Origin: an uncultured bacterium
GTDB lineage: Bacteria; Patescibacteriota; Saccharimonadia; Saccharimonadales; Saccharimonadaceae
Reading direction: 5' to 3'
Assembly: GCA_938036155.1 (NCBI GenBank)
Contig: CALHPA010000001.1
Coordinates: forward strand, 306,628 to 370,627
Length of the DNA stretch: 64,000 nt
Under the pieces are notes generated by a model. The model was not told where the DNA came from and did no database searches. It worked only from the letters and a program-made list of their open reading frames with translations. Both the position numbers and the translations under genes were made by a program. Below are positions 28,159-36,984 of the stretch, piece by piece (positions within the stretch are counted from its first letter, which is position 1; every line of letters starts with the position of its first letter).

Positions 28159-28806
28159 TTAAATTGCCCCTTTTCGATTAATCTCAGTTTCTATCTGCTT
28201 ATAGCTTTGTTCAGGATTTTGTGAATTTATAATTGCCGAACCAACATTTATGACATCAATACCAGATTGTGCCAAATTGAAAATATTTGAAAGATTAGCT
28301 CCACCATCCCAACCAATCTCAACATTATTATTGATTTGTTTGATTAAGCGGATTTTTTCAAGTTGCATCATACTTGCACGACCACCCATTTCACCCAGAT
28401 TTCCACTAAAAATCAAAATATGTTCAGCCGCTTTAATTGCGGGTGCGACAGTTTCCGGAACAGTTGAACGGAGTAAAGCTAAACCAGGTTTGATCATTGT
28501 CTCATTTTTAAGCCTTTCGAAAATTGGTACTAGGTCTTCCTCAACTTCAGCGTGAAAAATAACCATATTTGGGTTAAGCTGAATAATTGTATCGATATGT
28601 TCACTTGGGCGAGCAACCATCATATGAATATCTACTTTCCATTCTTGAGGCCACCAGATTTGCGTTTCAGGCAGTGTTAAATTAGGAGCAAAATTACCAT
28701 CCGTCACATCAATATGAACTCTTTCTGCAAAAGGAAAAATTGCCTCAACTTGAGCTTTATATTCATCTGGATTGGTTGCTAAAATTGCTGGTGCTATTAT
28801 CGACAT
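28159..28806 (-). CDS. Ribulose-phosphate 3-epimerase-like TIM-barrel protein
   Basis: A 215-residue TIM barrel with Rpe landmarks: HIDVTDGNFAPN (normally H.DVMDG.F.PN), DIHMMVARP, a later FHAE and a GWDGG phosphate-binding turn. The central MTVNPGFGGQ loop of true Rpe is replaced by LIFSGNLGEMGG, so activity may differ. It lies between the PfkB-family kinase (2-nt gap) and the RpiB-like gene (stop/start adjacent), consistent with pentose phosphate metabolism. Confidence 0.8.
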   Translation of the reverse strand: MSIIAPAILATNPDEYKAQVEAIFPFAERVHIDVTDGNFAPNLTLPETQIWWPQEWKVDIHMMVARPSEHIDTIIQLNPNMVIFHAEVEEDLVPIFERLKNETMIKPGLALLRSTVPETVAPAIKAAEHILIFSGNLGEMGGRASMMQLEKIRLIKQINNNVEIGWDGGANLSNIFNLAQSGIDVINVGSAIINSQNPEQSYKQIETEINRKGAI

Positions 28807-29262
28807 CTATACCTCATCAATCTGTTTATTTCTTCTTATAAATCTTGGAGCAGCTGCAAATGGAGTTTTTAGCCAAACATCAACTGTTTCTTTCCACTTA
28901 GCTTCAGCCTCATCTTTATCGAAAACGCGGGCCGGTAAACAAATTATATTACTATCATTGTCATTACGAGTCCATTTAGCTTCTTCTGGCTCCCAAACAA
29001 CAGATGCACGAATGCCCTTAAAACGATTTGCTGCCATTCCCATTCCTTGAGCACCGCCACAGATCAGAATTGCTCTCGGATCATATTTTTCATTAGCTCG
29101 TATTTTCGAAACCGCCACGCGAGCAAACTCAGGGAAATCATCATTTGGATCATATTCAAAACCGCCGATATCTTCAACATCGTATCCGCTATCTTTTAAA
29201 TATTTAAAAACTTTCTCTTTTAAATAAAAACCTCTGTGGTCTGCACCAAGAAAAATCTTCAT
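28807..29262 (-). CDS. rpiB: RpiB/LacAB-family sugar-phosphate isomerase
   Basis: A 151-residue isomerase expected to interconvert ribose 5-phosphate and ribulose 5-phosphate. The N-terminal GADHRGFYLKE motif and the phosphate-binding CGGAQGMGMAANRFKGIRA segment (family: CGSGIGMSMAANK) are visible, as is the later RNDNDSNII. The central loop has extra substitutions, so a different aldose phosphate is possible. AAGGAG precedes the ATG. It follows gap by 8 nt. Confidence 0.85.
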   Translation of the reverse strand: MKIFLGADHRGFYLKEKVFKYLKDSGYDVEDIGGFEYDPNDDFPEFARVAVSKIRANEKYDPRAILICGGAQGMGMAANRFKGIRASVVWEPEEAKWTRNDNDSNIICLPARVFDKDEAEAKWKETVDVWLKTPFAAAPRFIRRNKQIDEV

Positions 29263-29270
29263 TTCGCTCC

Positions 29271-30278
29271 TTAAATATTGGCTGCAACGTCTGCAACAAT
29301 CTCTACTAATCTGTTAGAATAGCCCCATTCATTATCATACCATGCTACAATCTTAACTAAATTTCCACCAACAACGTTAGTCAATTCAAGGTCAACGATA
29401 GAGCTGTGGGAATTTCCCTTAAAATCTGTAGATACAAGCGGCTCTTCAGTCACAGTTAAGATACCTTGATAAAAAGGATCGGCCGCAGCACGCTTAAATA
29501 CTTCATTAATTTCTTCTTTTGTAGTATTTCTTTTCAAAACTGCAGTAATATCACTTAATGAAACTACCGCAGTTGGAACACGCACAGAAAGACCGTCGAA
29601 TTTACCAACCAAAGAAGGAATAACTTTTGCAGTGGCAATTGCTGCACCGGTTGTCGTTGGAACAATATTTTCAGCCGCAGAACGAGCTTCCCGTAAATCT
29701 TTTGCAGGAGCATCTAAAATTCGCTGGCTTGCAGTATAAGAATGAACTGTCGTCATTAAAGATTTTTCGATTCCAAATTCACGTTCAAGAATTGCCATAA
29801 TAGGAGCAATACAGTTTGTTGTACAGCTTGCATTCGAAATAATATCATCCTCACGAGTAAGTTCATATTCGTTTACGCCGAGCACAATAAACTTTGCACC
29901 TTCGCCTTTTGCAGGGGCTGAAATCACAACTTTTTTAGCACCAGCGTTAATATGTGCTCGAGCTTTTTCTGGTTGAACAAATAGTCCAGTCGCCTCAATA
30001 ACGACATCAACGCCAAATTCTCCCCAAGGTAAAAGTGCTGGGTCTTTTTCTGCTAAAATACGAATTTGTTTTCCAGCAACAAAAATTGAATCATCATTAT
30101 AAGAAACGTTATGATGATAAGTTCCGTAGGTTGAGTCATGTTTTAAGAGATGAGCTAGAGTTTTCGTATCCGTTAAATCGTTGATAGCAACAACTTCAAT
30201 ATCATCTCTTTCGAAAGCTAATTTAAAAGCATTGCGACCAATTCGCCCAAATCCATTAATTGCAATTTTTTTAGACAT
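29271..30278 (-). CDS. gap: Glyceraldehyde-3-phosphate dehydrogenase
   Basis: The 335-residue NAD(P)-dependent glycolytic enzyme. It has the Rossmann start KIAINGFGRIGRNAFK, the active-site SCTTNC (catalytic Cys near residue 153), the HSYTASQRILDAP loop and the C-terminal WYDNEWGYSNR. An AAAGGAG site precedes the ATG, with a TAAAAT box about 40 nt upstream. It is the first gene of the sugar-phosphate operon that runs through rpiB, rpe-like and the PfkB kinase. Enolase is encoded separately at 58.8 kb. Confidence 0.97.
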   Translation of the reverse strand: MSKKIAINGFGRIGRNAFKLAFERDDIEVVAINDLTDTKTLAHLLKHDSTYGTYHHNVSYNDDSIFVAGKQIRILAEKDPALLPWGEFGVDVVIEATGLFVQPEKARAHINAGAKKVVISAPAKGEGAKFIVLGVNEYELTREDDIISNASCTTNCIAPIMAILEREFGIEKSLMTTVHSYTASQRILDAPAKDLREARSAAENIVPTTTGAAIATAKVIPSLVGKFDGLSVRVPTAVVSLSDITAVLKRNTTKEEINEVFKRAAADPFYQGILTVTEEPLVSTDFKGNSHSSIVDLELTNVVGGNLVKIVAWYDNEWGYSNRLVEIVADVAANI

Positions 30279-30299
30279 TTCGTCTCCTTTTTATTAAAT

Positions 30300-30518
30300 T
30301 TCCTAAATCTATTTTAACATAAACACTTTCAAAAATCCAGAATTAAAATCGTTGACTTTTAATTAAGCTTATGCTAATAATTGTTGTGTTGATATAAAAA
30401 TCAGTAAATAGTAAATTTCAAAAAGGATTTTCAAATTAAAATCAAAAAAATATTTTAGAAGCTACGACAGTCCTAAGTAAGACTTAAAATTACTCATTTT
30501 CAGCATAAAGGAGAATAT
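30300..30518 (+). promoter_or_regulatory. Long leader and promoter of the 66-residue gene
   Basis: TTGACT (30352-30357) and a TAATAAT -10 region (30375-30381, preceded by TGC) point to the right. They predict a leader of about 130 nt with an AAAGGAG site before the ATG at 30519. I see only a weak hairpin (AGTC/GACT near 30465-30482) and no recognised riboswitch. Confidence 0.5.
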
Positions 30519-30719
30519 ATGGAAAAGCCACAAAAAAGTAAAAAAGATATTGTAATTATTTCATCAATGATATTAGCTTTTATATGGTTAATTATATTAA
30601 CTGGATTATTTATTTGGCACTACAAAGGCTCTGAAGAAAATTATTGGAATACGATGATTGAAACACACAGTAATAGGGATAAAATAATAAAACTTGAAGA
30701 AAAAATTAAAAATTTTTAG
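30519..30719 (+). CDS. Small single-pass membrane protein, 66 residues
   Basis: A basic N-terminus (KPQKSKKD), one membrane helix (about 12-33), and a short polar, helical C-terminus (RDKIIKLEEKIKNF). The same layout and size occur in the 69-residue protein at 23858, so the two may be paralogues. The ribosome site (AAAGGAG), own promoter and own terminator make it a credible gene. Function unknown. Confidence 0.7.
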   Translation: MEKPQKSKKDIVIISSMILAFIWLIILTGLFIWHYKGSEENYWNTMIETHSNRDKIIKLEEKIKNF

Positions 30720-30721
30720 CA

Positions 30722-30748
30722 AAAAGACATTCACCTGAATGCCTTTTT
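30722..30748. terminator. Bidirectional terminator
   Basis: Stem of CATTCA/TGAATG extended by A-runs and T-runs, between the 66-residue gene and the convergent rel gene. Confidence 0.85.
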
Positions 30749-30754
30749 ATTTTT

Positions 30755-32311
30755 CTATTTCTCACTAGATTTTCTTGCTTTAATTGCCTCCGCATTTTTG
30801 ATCGGTTCCAAATCACCTCTTTGACGAAGTTGCGAGCGAAGCTTAATTCTTGCGTGCGAAGTTTTGACCAATTCTAACCAATCAATTTTTGGCTCAGAAT
30901 TCTTTCGCGTCAAAACCTCAACGACATCACCTTTTTCGAGCGGTTTATCAAAAGCATGAATCTTCTCATTAACCCGAAAAGCATAAGCATGTTTACCAAT
31001 ATCACTATGTACCATATAAGCAAAATCAAGTGGTAACGCACCTTCTGGTAAATTATAAATATCGCCTTTTGGTGAATAAACAAAAATTCTATCACCAAAA
31101 ATATCAATCTGAAGTTGTTCTGGATCAATATCCTCGCCATCTCTTAAGCGTTGTGCCACATCCTGGAGCTGAACAATCCATTGTAGCTCATTCGAAAGCC
31201 CACCATTGCCTTTAACTTCACTACGTTTTTTCGAAGTAGCCCCAGAAATGTAATCTTTACTTGATTTCTGCTCATGATAATGGAAGCTCGCCGCCAAACC
31301 ACGCTCGGCAAATTCATGCATATCGCGAGTTCGAATTTGAAACTCCGCAATCAGTTTCGAAGGAGTAATTACCGTTGTATGAAGTGACTGATAACCATTC
31401 GGTTTTGGCATTGAAATATAATCCTTAATTCGTTCAATCATTGGTTTATAAATTGAATGCAAAACCCCCAAAACACGATAACAATCATCTTTCGAATTCA
31501 CAATAATCCGTAGAGCCATCAAATCATAAACTCGGTCAATATCACCTTTTGTCTTTTTTAATTTTTTATGAAGTGAATAGACACTTTTCACGCGGCCAGA
31601 AATTTCGAAATCTAAACCAGCCTTTTTTAATTCTTGCTCAACTTCTTCTCGAACTTTTCCTAGTTTTCGTGTACTTTTACCAAGACGTTTTCGAATTTCA
31701 TTTTCAAGCCGTTTATATTCTTTTGGGTTTAAATATAAAAAAGCCTGCTCTTCCATCTGCATTCGAACTCGCCCCATTCCTAAGCGGTCAGCAATTCTTG
31801 CAAAAACATCCAAAGTTTCACGGGCGATTTTCTTCTGTTTTTCAGGTTGCATATATTGTAAAGTTTGAACGTTATGTAATCTATCGGCTATTTTAATAAT
31901 CACCACTCGCACATCTTGCCCAACAGCAATCAATAATTTCGAAAGATTATCTTTAGTCTGCGGTAGATATGTTTCAAGATCCCCCATTCCAGCACGAGCT
32001 TTGCCAACTTTAGTTACACCATCAACCAAAAACGCGATATCGTCATCAAAATTTTCAGCGATTTCATCAAGGGAAGTTTCAGTATCTTCCACAACATCGT
32101 GCAAAACACCAGCAACAACCGTATCGATATCCATTCCCCATTCAACCAAAAAGCTAGCTACTTTTAATGGGTGCGTTATATATTCTTCACCAGATTTTCG
32201 CATTTGACCTTTATGTTTTTCGGTCGCAAATTCAATCGCTTTTTCTAGTCTTTTTATATCTTCCGCCGAATAAAACGGTTTTGCAATTCTCAAGAGTTCT
32301 GCCTTTTCCAT
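30755..32311 (-). CDS. rel: RelA/SpoT-family (p)ppGpp synthetase/hydrolase
   Basis: A stringent-response enzyme of 518 residues. The HD hydrolase domain has His47, His71-Asp72 (HDVVEDT), so hydrolysis should be intact. The synthetase domain has GRVKSVYSLHKKL, YDLMALRII and NGYQSLHT. The TGS domain (about 405-470) is kept, but the helical, zinc-finger and ACT regions of full-length Rel are missing (usual length is over 700). The C-terminal truncation means ribosome-linked regulation is reduced or different. Confidence 0.93.
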   Translation of the reverse strand: MEKAELLRIAKPFYSAEDIKRLEKAIEFATEKHKGQMRKSGEEYITHPLKVASFLVEWGMDIDTVVAGVLHDVVEDTETSLDEIAENFDDDIAFLVDGVTKVGKARAGMGDLETYLPQTKDNLSKLLIAVGQDVRVVIIKIADRLHNVQTLQYMQPEKQKKIARETLDVFARIADRLGMGRVRMQMEEQAFLYLNPKEYKRLENEIRKRLGKSTRKLGKVREEVEQELKKAGLDFEISGRVKSVYSLHKKLKKTKGDIDRVYDLMALRIIVNSKDDCYRVLGVLHSIYKPMIERIKDYISMPKPNGYQSLHTTVITPSKLIAEFQIRTRDMHEFAERGLAASFHYHEQKSSKDYISGATSKKRSEVKGNGGLSNELQWIVQLQDVAQRLRDGEDIDPEQLQIDIFGDRIFVYSPKGDIYNLPEGALPLDFAYMVHSDIGKHAYAFRVNEKIHAFDKPLEKGDVVEVLTRKNSEPKIDWLELVKTSHARIKLRSQLRQRGDLEPIKNAEAIKARKSSEK

Positions 32312-32380
32312 ATATTAATTATACACTTTTTTTGATAAAAATAAAGCTTTACCATTTTTTAGCAGAATTTCACTAAATAA

Positions 32381-32404
32381 AAACTGAGTATTTTCACTCA
32401 GTTT
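32381..32404 (-). terminator. ppa terminator
   Basis: Stem AAACTGAG/CTCAGTTT with T-rich tract on the minus strand. Confidence 0.8.
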
Positions 32405-32419
32405 CCAATTTATTTATAA

Positions 32420-32950
32420 CTATTTTTCGTTCCAGCGAACAATCGATTCTGTAATAACTTCTTTTGCTTCTTCTATGTCGCCGAATTTCTCAACTTTTGT
32501 TGTGCCAGCTTTTTTCAAATCTTTGTAGTGATTAAAATGGAACTCAATCTGCTTAATAAGCTGTTCCGGCAAATCCGCCAATGTTTTATAGGCGTTCCCC
32601 GTATCGCGATCATCTGCTGGAACGGCAATAATTTTATCATCAACCTCACCATCATCAACAAATTTCATTACGCCCAAGATTCGTGCTTCTAGGAAAATTC
32701 CAGTTGTAAGCGGATCATTCGTAATAAGTAGAACATCAAGCTCATCACCATCTTCATCCAAAGTTTGCGGAATAAAACCATAATTAGTTGGCTTCGCAAA
32801 AGCTTTTGGCTCCACGCGGTCAAGTTGCATTACAGCCAAATCACGATTCCATTCAATTTTGTGAGTTGAGCCAGTTGGAATTTCCACCACAACATTAATA
32901 ATTCCATTTTTATAATCACCAGGAGTTAAAATTTTATTAAAATCTGCCAT
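32420..32950 (-). CDS. ppa: Inorganic pyrophosphatase
   Basis: A soluble family I pyrophosphatase of 176 residues that hydrolyses PPi and drives biosynthetic reactions. Visible family features include VEIPTGSTHKIEWNRD, NYGFIPQT and DGDELDVLLITNDPL (metal-binding Asp cluster). The frame is open to 32983, but the ATG at 32950 has an AAAGGA site and matches the family N-terminus, so the shorter start is used. Confidence 0.94.
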   Translation of the reverse strand: MADFNKILTPGDYKNGIINVVVEIPTGSTHKIEWNRDLAVMQLDRVEPKAFAKPTNYGFIPQTLDEDGDELDVLLITNDPLTTGIFLEARILGVMKFVDDGEVDDKIIAVPADDRDTGNAYKTLADLPEQLIKQIEFHFNHYKDLKKAGTTKVEKFGDIEEAKEVITESIVRWNEK

Positions 32951-33005
32951 ATTTTCCTTTCTTTTATTCTTTAATTTTAGCAAAAAAACTTTAAAAGTTC
33001 AACCG

Positions 33006-33893
33006 TTAATCACGATTAGCAAGCTTAACTAAACTATCTTCTACCGTTTTTTGAGTTCGATGGCGAGTTTGAGTTTTAGTTTTAGCTTTCGAATTCTGCT
33101 TAATATTTTTTGATTTTTTAGAAGATTCTTTCGATTTTTTTCCGCCTGTTACATTTTTAAAAACTGGTGCTCGCCCTTTACTTTTTTGAGTCTCAACTTT
33201 CGAAACCTTAACACTAGCAGGTCGCGCAAACATCATCTTTCCTGCAGCAGTTTGAAGTGAACGAATAAATTCAACTTCACTAATCGTGCCAATAAATCCT
33301 TCGCCATTCTCAACTACAACCATCGTACCATCTGGTAAATGACCAATTCCTTGTTTTTTCTCATTACCTTTTTGAGTAATTTCAAGCATAATTTTTTCGC
33401 CTGGTAAATAATCTGCGCGAACTGACTGAACTAACTCATTAATATTTAAAACTTCAATTCCCTCAACTTTTGCAACTTTATTCAAGTTGTAGTCTGCTGT
33501 TAAGATATCAGCATTCATTTTTTTGGCTAGCGAAATCAAACGATTATCTACACCTTCTGCTGCAGAATTTCCATCCGCCAAAATGCTTACAGTTATTTTT
33601 TCTTCATTTTGAAGAGCCGAAATAATATCCAAGCCATATCTTGCACGAACTCGTTTTTCATCATCGCCACCATCCGCCAAAATTTGAAGCTCACCAACTA
33701 CACTCCGCGGAATCAGAATATCAAAATTAATAAATCCAGTTCTCGCTACTGCTAAAAATCGACCATCAATTAAAATTGATGTGTCAACCAACACTTGTTT
33801 TTTTGTTTTCGAAATCAACGGTTTATCATTTTTCGAATCAAACCAAATTCCGCACACAATAAATAAAATTAAAAATAGTAAAAATGTTTCCAT
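33006..33893 (-). CDS. PIN-TRAM domain protein (YacL-like)
   Basis: A 295-residue protein with one N-terminal membrane helix (3-18), a PIN nuclease domain (about 33-155; catalytic Asp37 in VDTSILIDGR and later TADYNLNK), a TRAM RNA-binding domain (about 165-225) and a Lys-rich tail (about 245-295). The order matches Bacillus YacL but with a single N-terminal helix and a basic tail. It lies 8 nt after radA, as in many Gram-positive genomes, and has an AAAGGAAAGT site. Confidence 0.85.
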   Translation of the reverse strand: METFLLFLILFIVCGIWFDSKNDKPLISKTKKQVLVDTSILIDGRFLAVARTGFINFDILIPRSVVGELQILADGGDDEKRVRARYGLDIISALQNEEKITVSILADGNSAAEGVDNRLISLAKKMNADILTADYNLNKVAKVEGIEVLNINELVQSVRADYLPGEKIMLEITQKGNEKKQGIGHLPDGTMVVVENGEGFIGTISEVEFIRSLQTAAGKMMFARPASVKVSKVETQKSKGRAPVFKNVTGGKKSKESSKKSKNIKQNSKAKTKTQTRHRTQKTVEDSLVKLANRD

Positions 33894-33901
33894 ACTTTCC
33901 T

Positions 33902-35254
33902 TTATTGTAAATATTTAATTAAAGCTTCTCGCAAATCACGAACAGATGTCACAATACTATCTTTCGAAGAATTTTTTGGAGCAAGAACATTGTTAAATCC
34001 AAGCTTCTTTGCTTCAGAGATTCTTCTTTCAGCTTGAATCACTGTTCGAATTTCACCACCCAAGCCAACTTCACCAAAGACTACTACGCCATCAGAGAGC
34101 TTTCGCTTTACTGCCGCCGAGGCGATAGCCATTGCAACAGCCAAGTCGGCCGCTCGGTCATCAAGTTTTAAACCTCCAACCACATTAATATGAATATCTT
34201 TGTCGCTTAGATCAAGTTTAGTTCGTCGCTGAAGAACTGCAATCAATAAATTGAGGCGATTTATATCAAATCCACTTGCTGCCCGCTTTGGGTACCCAAA
34301 ATTTGAAGTTGTCACTAAAGCTTGAATCTCAACCAAAATAGGGCGAGTTCCCTCTAGAGTTGCCATAATTATCGAGCCATCTGTATTTTGGCGCTCAGCT
34401 AAAAGTGCCGCTGAAGGATTTTCGACAATCTTCAAACCATTATCAGCCATTTCGAAAATCGCCGCTTCACTAGTTGAGCCATAACGATTTTTTACTGCGC
34501 GCACAACTTTAAAGCCACCGTATCGGTCACCCTCAAAATTTAAAACTACATCAACTAGATGTTCAAGTGTTTTTGGCCCAGCGATTGAACCTTCCTTCGT
34601 AATATGGCCAACCAAAATAACAGCTGTTCCAGAACTTTTTGCTGCTTGAATTATTAAATTAGAAGAATTTGTAATTTGCGAAACTGTTCCTGGTGCGCTA
34701 GAGATTTCTTCCATCGCCAAAGTTTGAATTGAATCAATAATCACTAAATCAAAATCACCCTCACGAATCGTTGCTGAAATATCATTAGCTGAAGTTGAAG
34801 CAGCAAATTTAAGATTCTTAGCCTCAGAAGCACCAAGCCTTTTCGCGCGTAACGCTACTTGCTCTGCCGACTCTTCACCCGAAACATACAAGACGTTTTT
34901 TGAACTAGCAATAAAAGCTGAAATCTGCATTAAAAGTGTAGATTTTCCGATTCCAGGCTGGCCAGCAATCAAAAGTACTCCTGCTGGCAAAATTCCACCA
35001 CCTAAAACAATGTCAAGATCTCTTATTCCACTCGAGATTCTTTCTTGTTTTTTTTCAGAAATAACTTCGTTCAAATCTTGGACGCTTAAAACACGACCAG
35101 TTTTTACGCTTTTACTAACTGCATTTTTCCCTAAAGCTTCCTCGACTTGCTCAACCAAGGTATTCCACTGGCCACAGTTTTCACATTTTCCCGACCATTT
35201 AGGATAAGAAGCTCCACAATTTTGACATACAAATTTTGTTTTTAACTTCGCCAC
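33902..35254 (-). CDS. radA: DNA repair protein RadA
   Basis: A RecA-like branch migration protein of 450 residues. The zinc finger has Cys10, Cys13, Cys24, Cys27; Walker A is GQPGIGKST (98-106); the RadA-specific KNRYGST motif and the C-terminal Lon-like domain follow. The start is a GTG, which lies 7 nt after a TAAAAT box (35262-35267), so it appears leaderless. The protein should serve recombination repair and natural transformation. Confidence 0.96.
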   Translation of the reverse strand: MAKLKTKFVCQNCGASYPKWSGKCENCGQWNTLVEQVEEALGKNAVSKSVKTGRVLSVQDLNEVISEKKQERISSGIRDLDIVLGGGILPAGVLLIAGQPGIGKSTLLMQISAFIASSKNVLYVSGEESAEQVALRAKRLGASEAKNLKFAASTSANDISATIREGDFDLVIIDSIQTLAMEEISSAPGTVSQITNSSNLIIQAAKSSGTAVILVGHITKEGSIAGPKTLEHLVDVVLNFEGDRYGGFKVVRAVKNRYGSTSEAAIFEMADNGLKIVENPSAALLAERQNTDGSIIMATLEGTRPILVEIQALVTTSNFGYPKRAASGFDINRLNLLIAVLQRRTKLDLSDKDIHINVVGGLKLDDRAADLAVAMAIASAAVKRKLSDGVVVFGEVGLGGEIRTVIQAERRISEAKKLGFNNVLAPKNSSKDSIVTSVRDLREALIKYLQ

Positions 35255-35290
35255 AATTAATATTTTATCACAATAAAGCTTTTTTGAAAA

Positions 35291-36283
35291 CTATAAACTT
35301 GGTGAATTTAAATTTGAATTTATACTTTTATAGAGTTCATTTTGTTGGACAGAAACTTCATTAAATTCATTAATTTTTGAATTATAATCATTCACTAAAT
35401 CATTAATTTTCAGCCTTGAAGTTTCAAGATTTCGAATTCTCTGTAATAATTCCGCACGGTCGGCGTTAAATTCTGCCTGAGTTTTATATTTTCCAGTTTT
35501 AGCATCATTATTAAACTCAGCAATATCTTCCTCCAATTCTTTAGAATTTTCAGAGTATTTTTTTGTAGATTGTTCAACCTCCAGCTTCATTTTTTTAAGT
35601 TCAGTAGTTAAAGCTTCCGCTCGGTTTTTTAAATCTTTAAAATTTTTATTGTAGCTTTGATAAATCTGAGCGATCTCTTTACGATTTTCGAAAAATTTCG
35701 CATAATGTTCTTCGAGCTCTTTAGAAATTTGTGGTTGCTCCGTGCCAATTAAAGAGTGAAGCTCATTGATCCGCTCACCAGGTTCAGTCCGGTCATAAGA
35801 TTGCATCAACTTTTCGAAATCTGCGTCTTTAACTCTCTCATATTCAGCGTCAAGCAGTTTACCAATCTTATCTCGTTCGCTCAAGCTCATTCGCTCCCAA
35901 ATTGCATGCAAAAGCTCGTGAGCCGCCGTTACCTCTTTTATACCATCAAGTTTCGAGTTTTTTACATCATAAAGATGGATTTTGCCTGATTTATAACAGC
36001 CTAAAATCGCTGAATCTTCTTCACGATTTTTGCAATTTTCATTAAATTCCTCCGAATCTTCAACCTTTGGGTTAGAAGCGTAAAAAATTGTCTTAGCATT
36101 AGTGGTTGGTTTAATTTTATTTTCTATTTTTAAAATTTCAGAATCTGGCTTATAATTTTGTGCCGCAAAATAATCATGAATCCCACGCTGGTTAAACAAT
36201 ACGAAAAATGCTACACTACTAAGAATAGTAACAACAAACAAAGTTCGAAATACTCGCCAAAAAGTTTTCTGTTGAAAAATCAT
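35291..36283 (-). CDS. Membrane-anchored HExxH protein with coiled-coil (putative zinc protease)
   Basis: A 330-residue protein with an N-terminal membrane helix (10-30) and an outside-facing domain containing a HELLH motif (122-126) with Ala-Ala before it. A long coiled-coil (about 195-315) follows. HExxH suggests a gluzincin-like metalloprotease, and the Glu residues in ELHSLIGTE may supply a third ligand, but I cannot assign a family. It shares an overlapping promoter with the divergent HNH nuclease gene, so the two may be co-regulated. Confidence 0.65.
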   Translation of the reverse strand: MIFQQKTFWRVFRTLFVVTILSSVAFFVLFNQRGIHDYFAAQNYKPDSEILKIENKIKPTTNAKTIFYASNPKVEDSEEFNENCKNREEDSAILGCYKSGKIHLYDVKNSKLDGIKEVTAAHELLHAIWERMSLSERDKIGKLLDAEYERVKDADFEKLMQSYDRTEPGERINELHSLIGTEQPQISKELEEHYAKFFENRKEIAQIYQSYNKNFKDLKNRAEALTTELKKMKLEVEQSTKKYSENSKELEEDIAEFNNDAKTGKYKTQAEFNADRAELLQRIRNLETSRLKINDLVNDYNSKINEFNEVSVQQNELYKSINSNLNSPSL

Positions 36284-36300
36284 ATCATAACCATTATAAT
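36272..36300 (+). promoter_or_regulatory. HNH nuclease promoter, leaderless geometry
   Basis: TTGAAA (36272-36277), 17-bp spacer, TATAAT (36295-36300), then 6 nt to the ATG at 36307. The -10 overlaps the minus-strand -10 of the HExxH gene. Confidence 0.85.
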
Positions 36301-36321
36301 ATTTCTATGATAAAAAAGCAA
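36293..36321 (-). promoter_or_regulatory. HExxH gene promoter, leaderless geometry
   Basis: Minus-strand TTGCTT (36316-36321), 17-bp spacer, TATAAT (36293-36298), 9 nt to the ATG at 36283. The palindrome ATTATAAT serves both strands. Confidence 0.8.
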
Positions 36322-36984
36322 AGCATTTTTCGAAGAAGAAGAATTTTTGGTTTATTTTTTATAGCCGTAATTGCAATTGCGGCGATTTTAGCAAATCCAG
36401 ATTTTTGGCAAACTTCAAAACTAAATTCAAACAAAAAATCAGATATTCAAACTGCCTTAACTAATTTAAACTCACTTGAAGTCAAAGGTCGTTCGCCAAA
36501 AACTGGTTATTCTCGCGAGCAATTTGGTAAAGGATGGGCAAAAGACTCTAGCGGTTGCGATACACGAAACCGTATTTTAAAGCGCGATCTAATAAATATC
36601 GTAGAAAATTCAGACTGTAAAATTTTAAGCGGAACTCTAAAAGATCCTTATACAGGTAAAGAAATTATTTTTTCACGTAAGCAAAATGCTTCAGCCGTTC
36701 AAATTGACCACGTCGTTGCACTTTCTGATGCATGGCAAAAAGGCGCCCAACAATTTTCAAAAGAAAAACGAATTGAATTTGCAAATGATCCACTGAATCT
36801 TTTAGCTTCAGACGGCCCAGCTAATCAGCAAAAAGGTGATTCTGATGCCGCTTCTTGGCTTCCTCCAAATAAAAATTTTCGCTGCGAATATATTTCTCGC
36901 CAAATTTCAATTAAGAAAAAATACTCAATTTGGGTGACTACCGCTGAAAAAACAGTAATGCAAAATATTTTGCAAAATTGTTAA
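36307..36984 (+). CDS. Secreted/anchored HNH endonuclease (DUF1524-like)
   Basis: A 225-residue protein with an N-terminal membrane or signal segment (about 12-30) and an HNH-type nuclease domain. The core has DPYTGKEI, the catalytic-type QIDHVVALSDAW, then NDPLNLLASDGPANQQKGD, all typical of DUF1524/EndA-like secreted nucleases. A likely job is to degrade external DNA for nucleotide scavenging, as the organism appears to lack nucleotide biosynthesis, but that is inference. It ends overlapping the convergent rnhB-yraN gene by 4 nt. Confidence 0.82.
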   Translation: MIKKQSIFRRRRIFGLFFIAVIAIAAILANPDFWQTSKLNSNKKSDIQTALTNLNSLEVKGRSPKTGYSREQFGKGWAKDSSGCDTRNRILKRDLINIVENSDCKILSGTLKDPYTGKEIIFSRKQNASAVQIDHVVALSDAWQKGAQQFSKEKRIEFANDPLNLLASDGPANQQKGDSDAASWLPPNKNFRCEYISRQISIKKKYSIWVTTAEKTVMQNILQNC

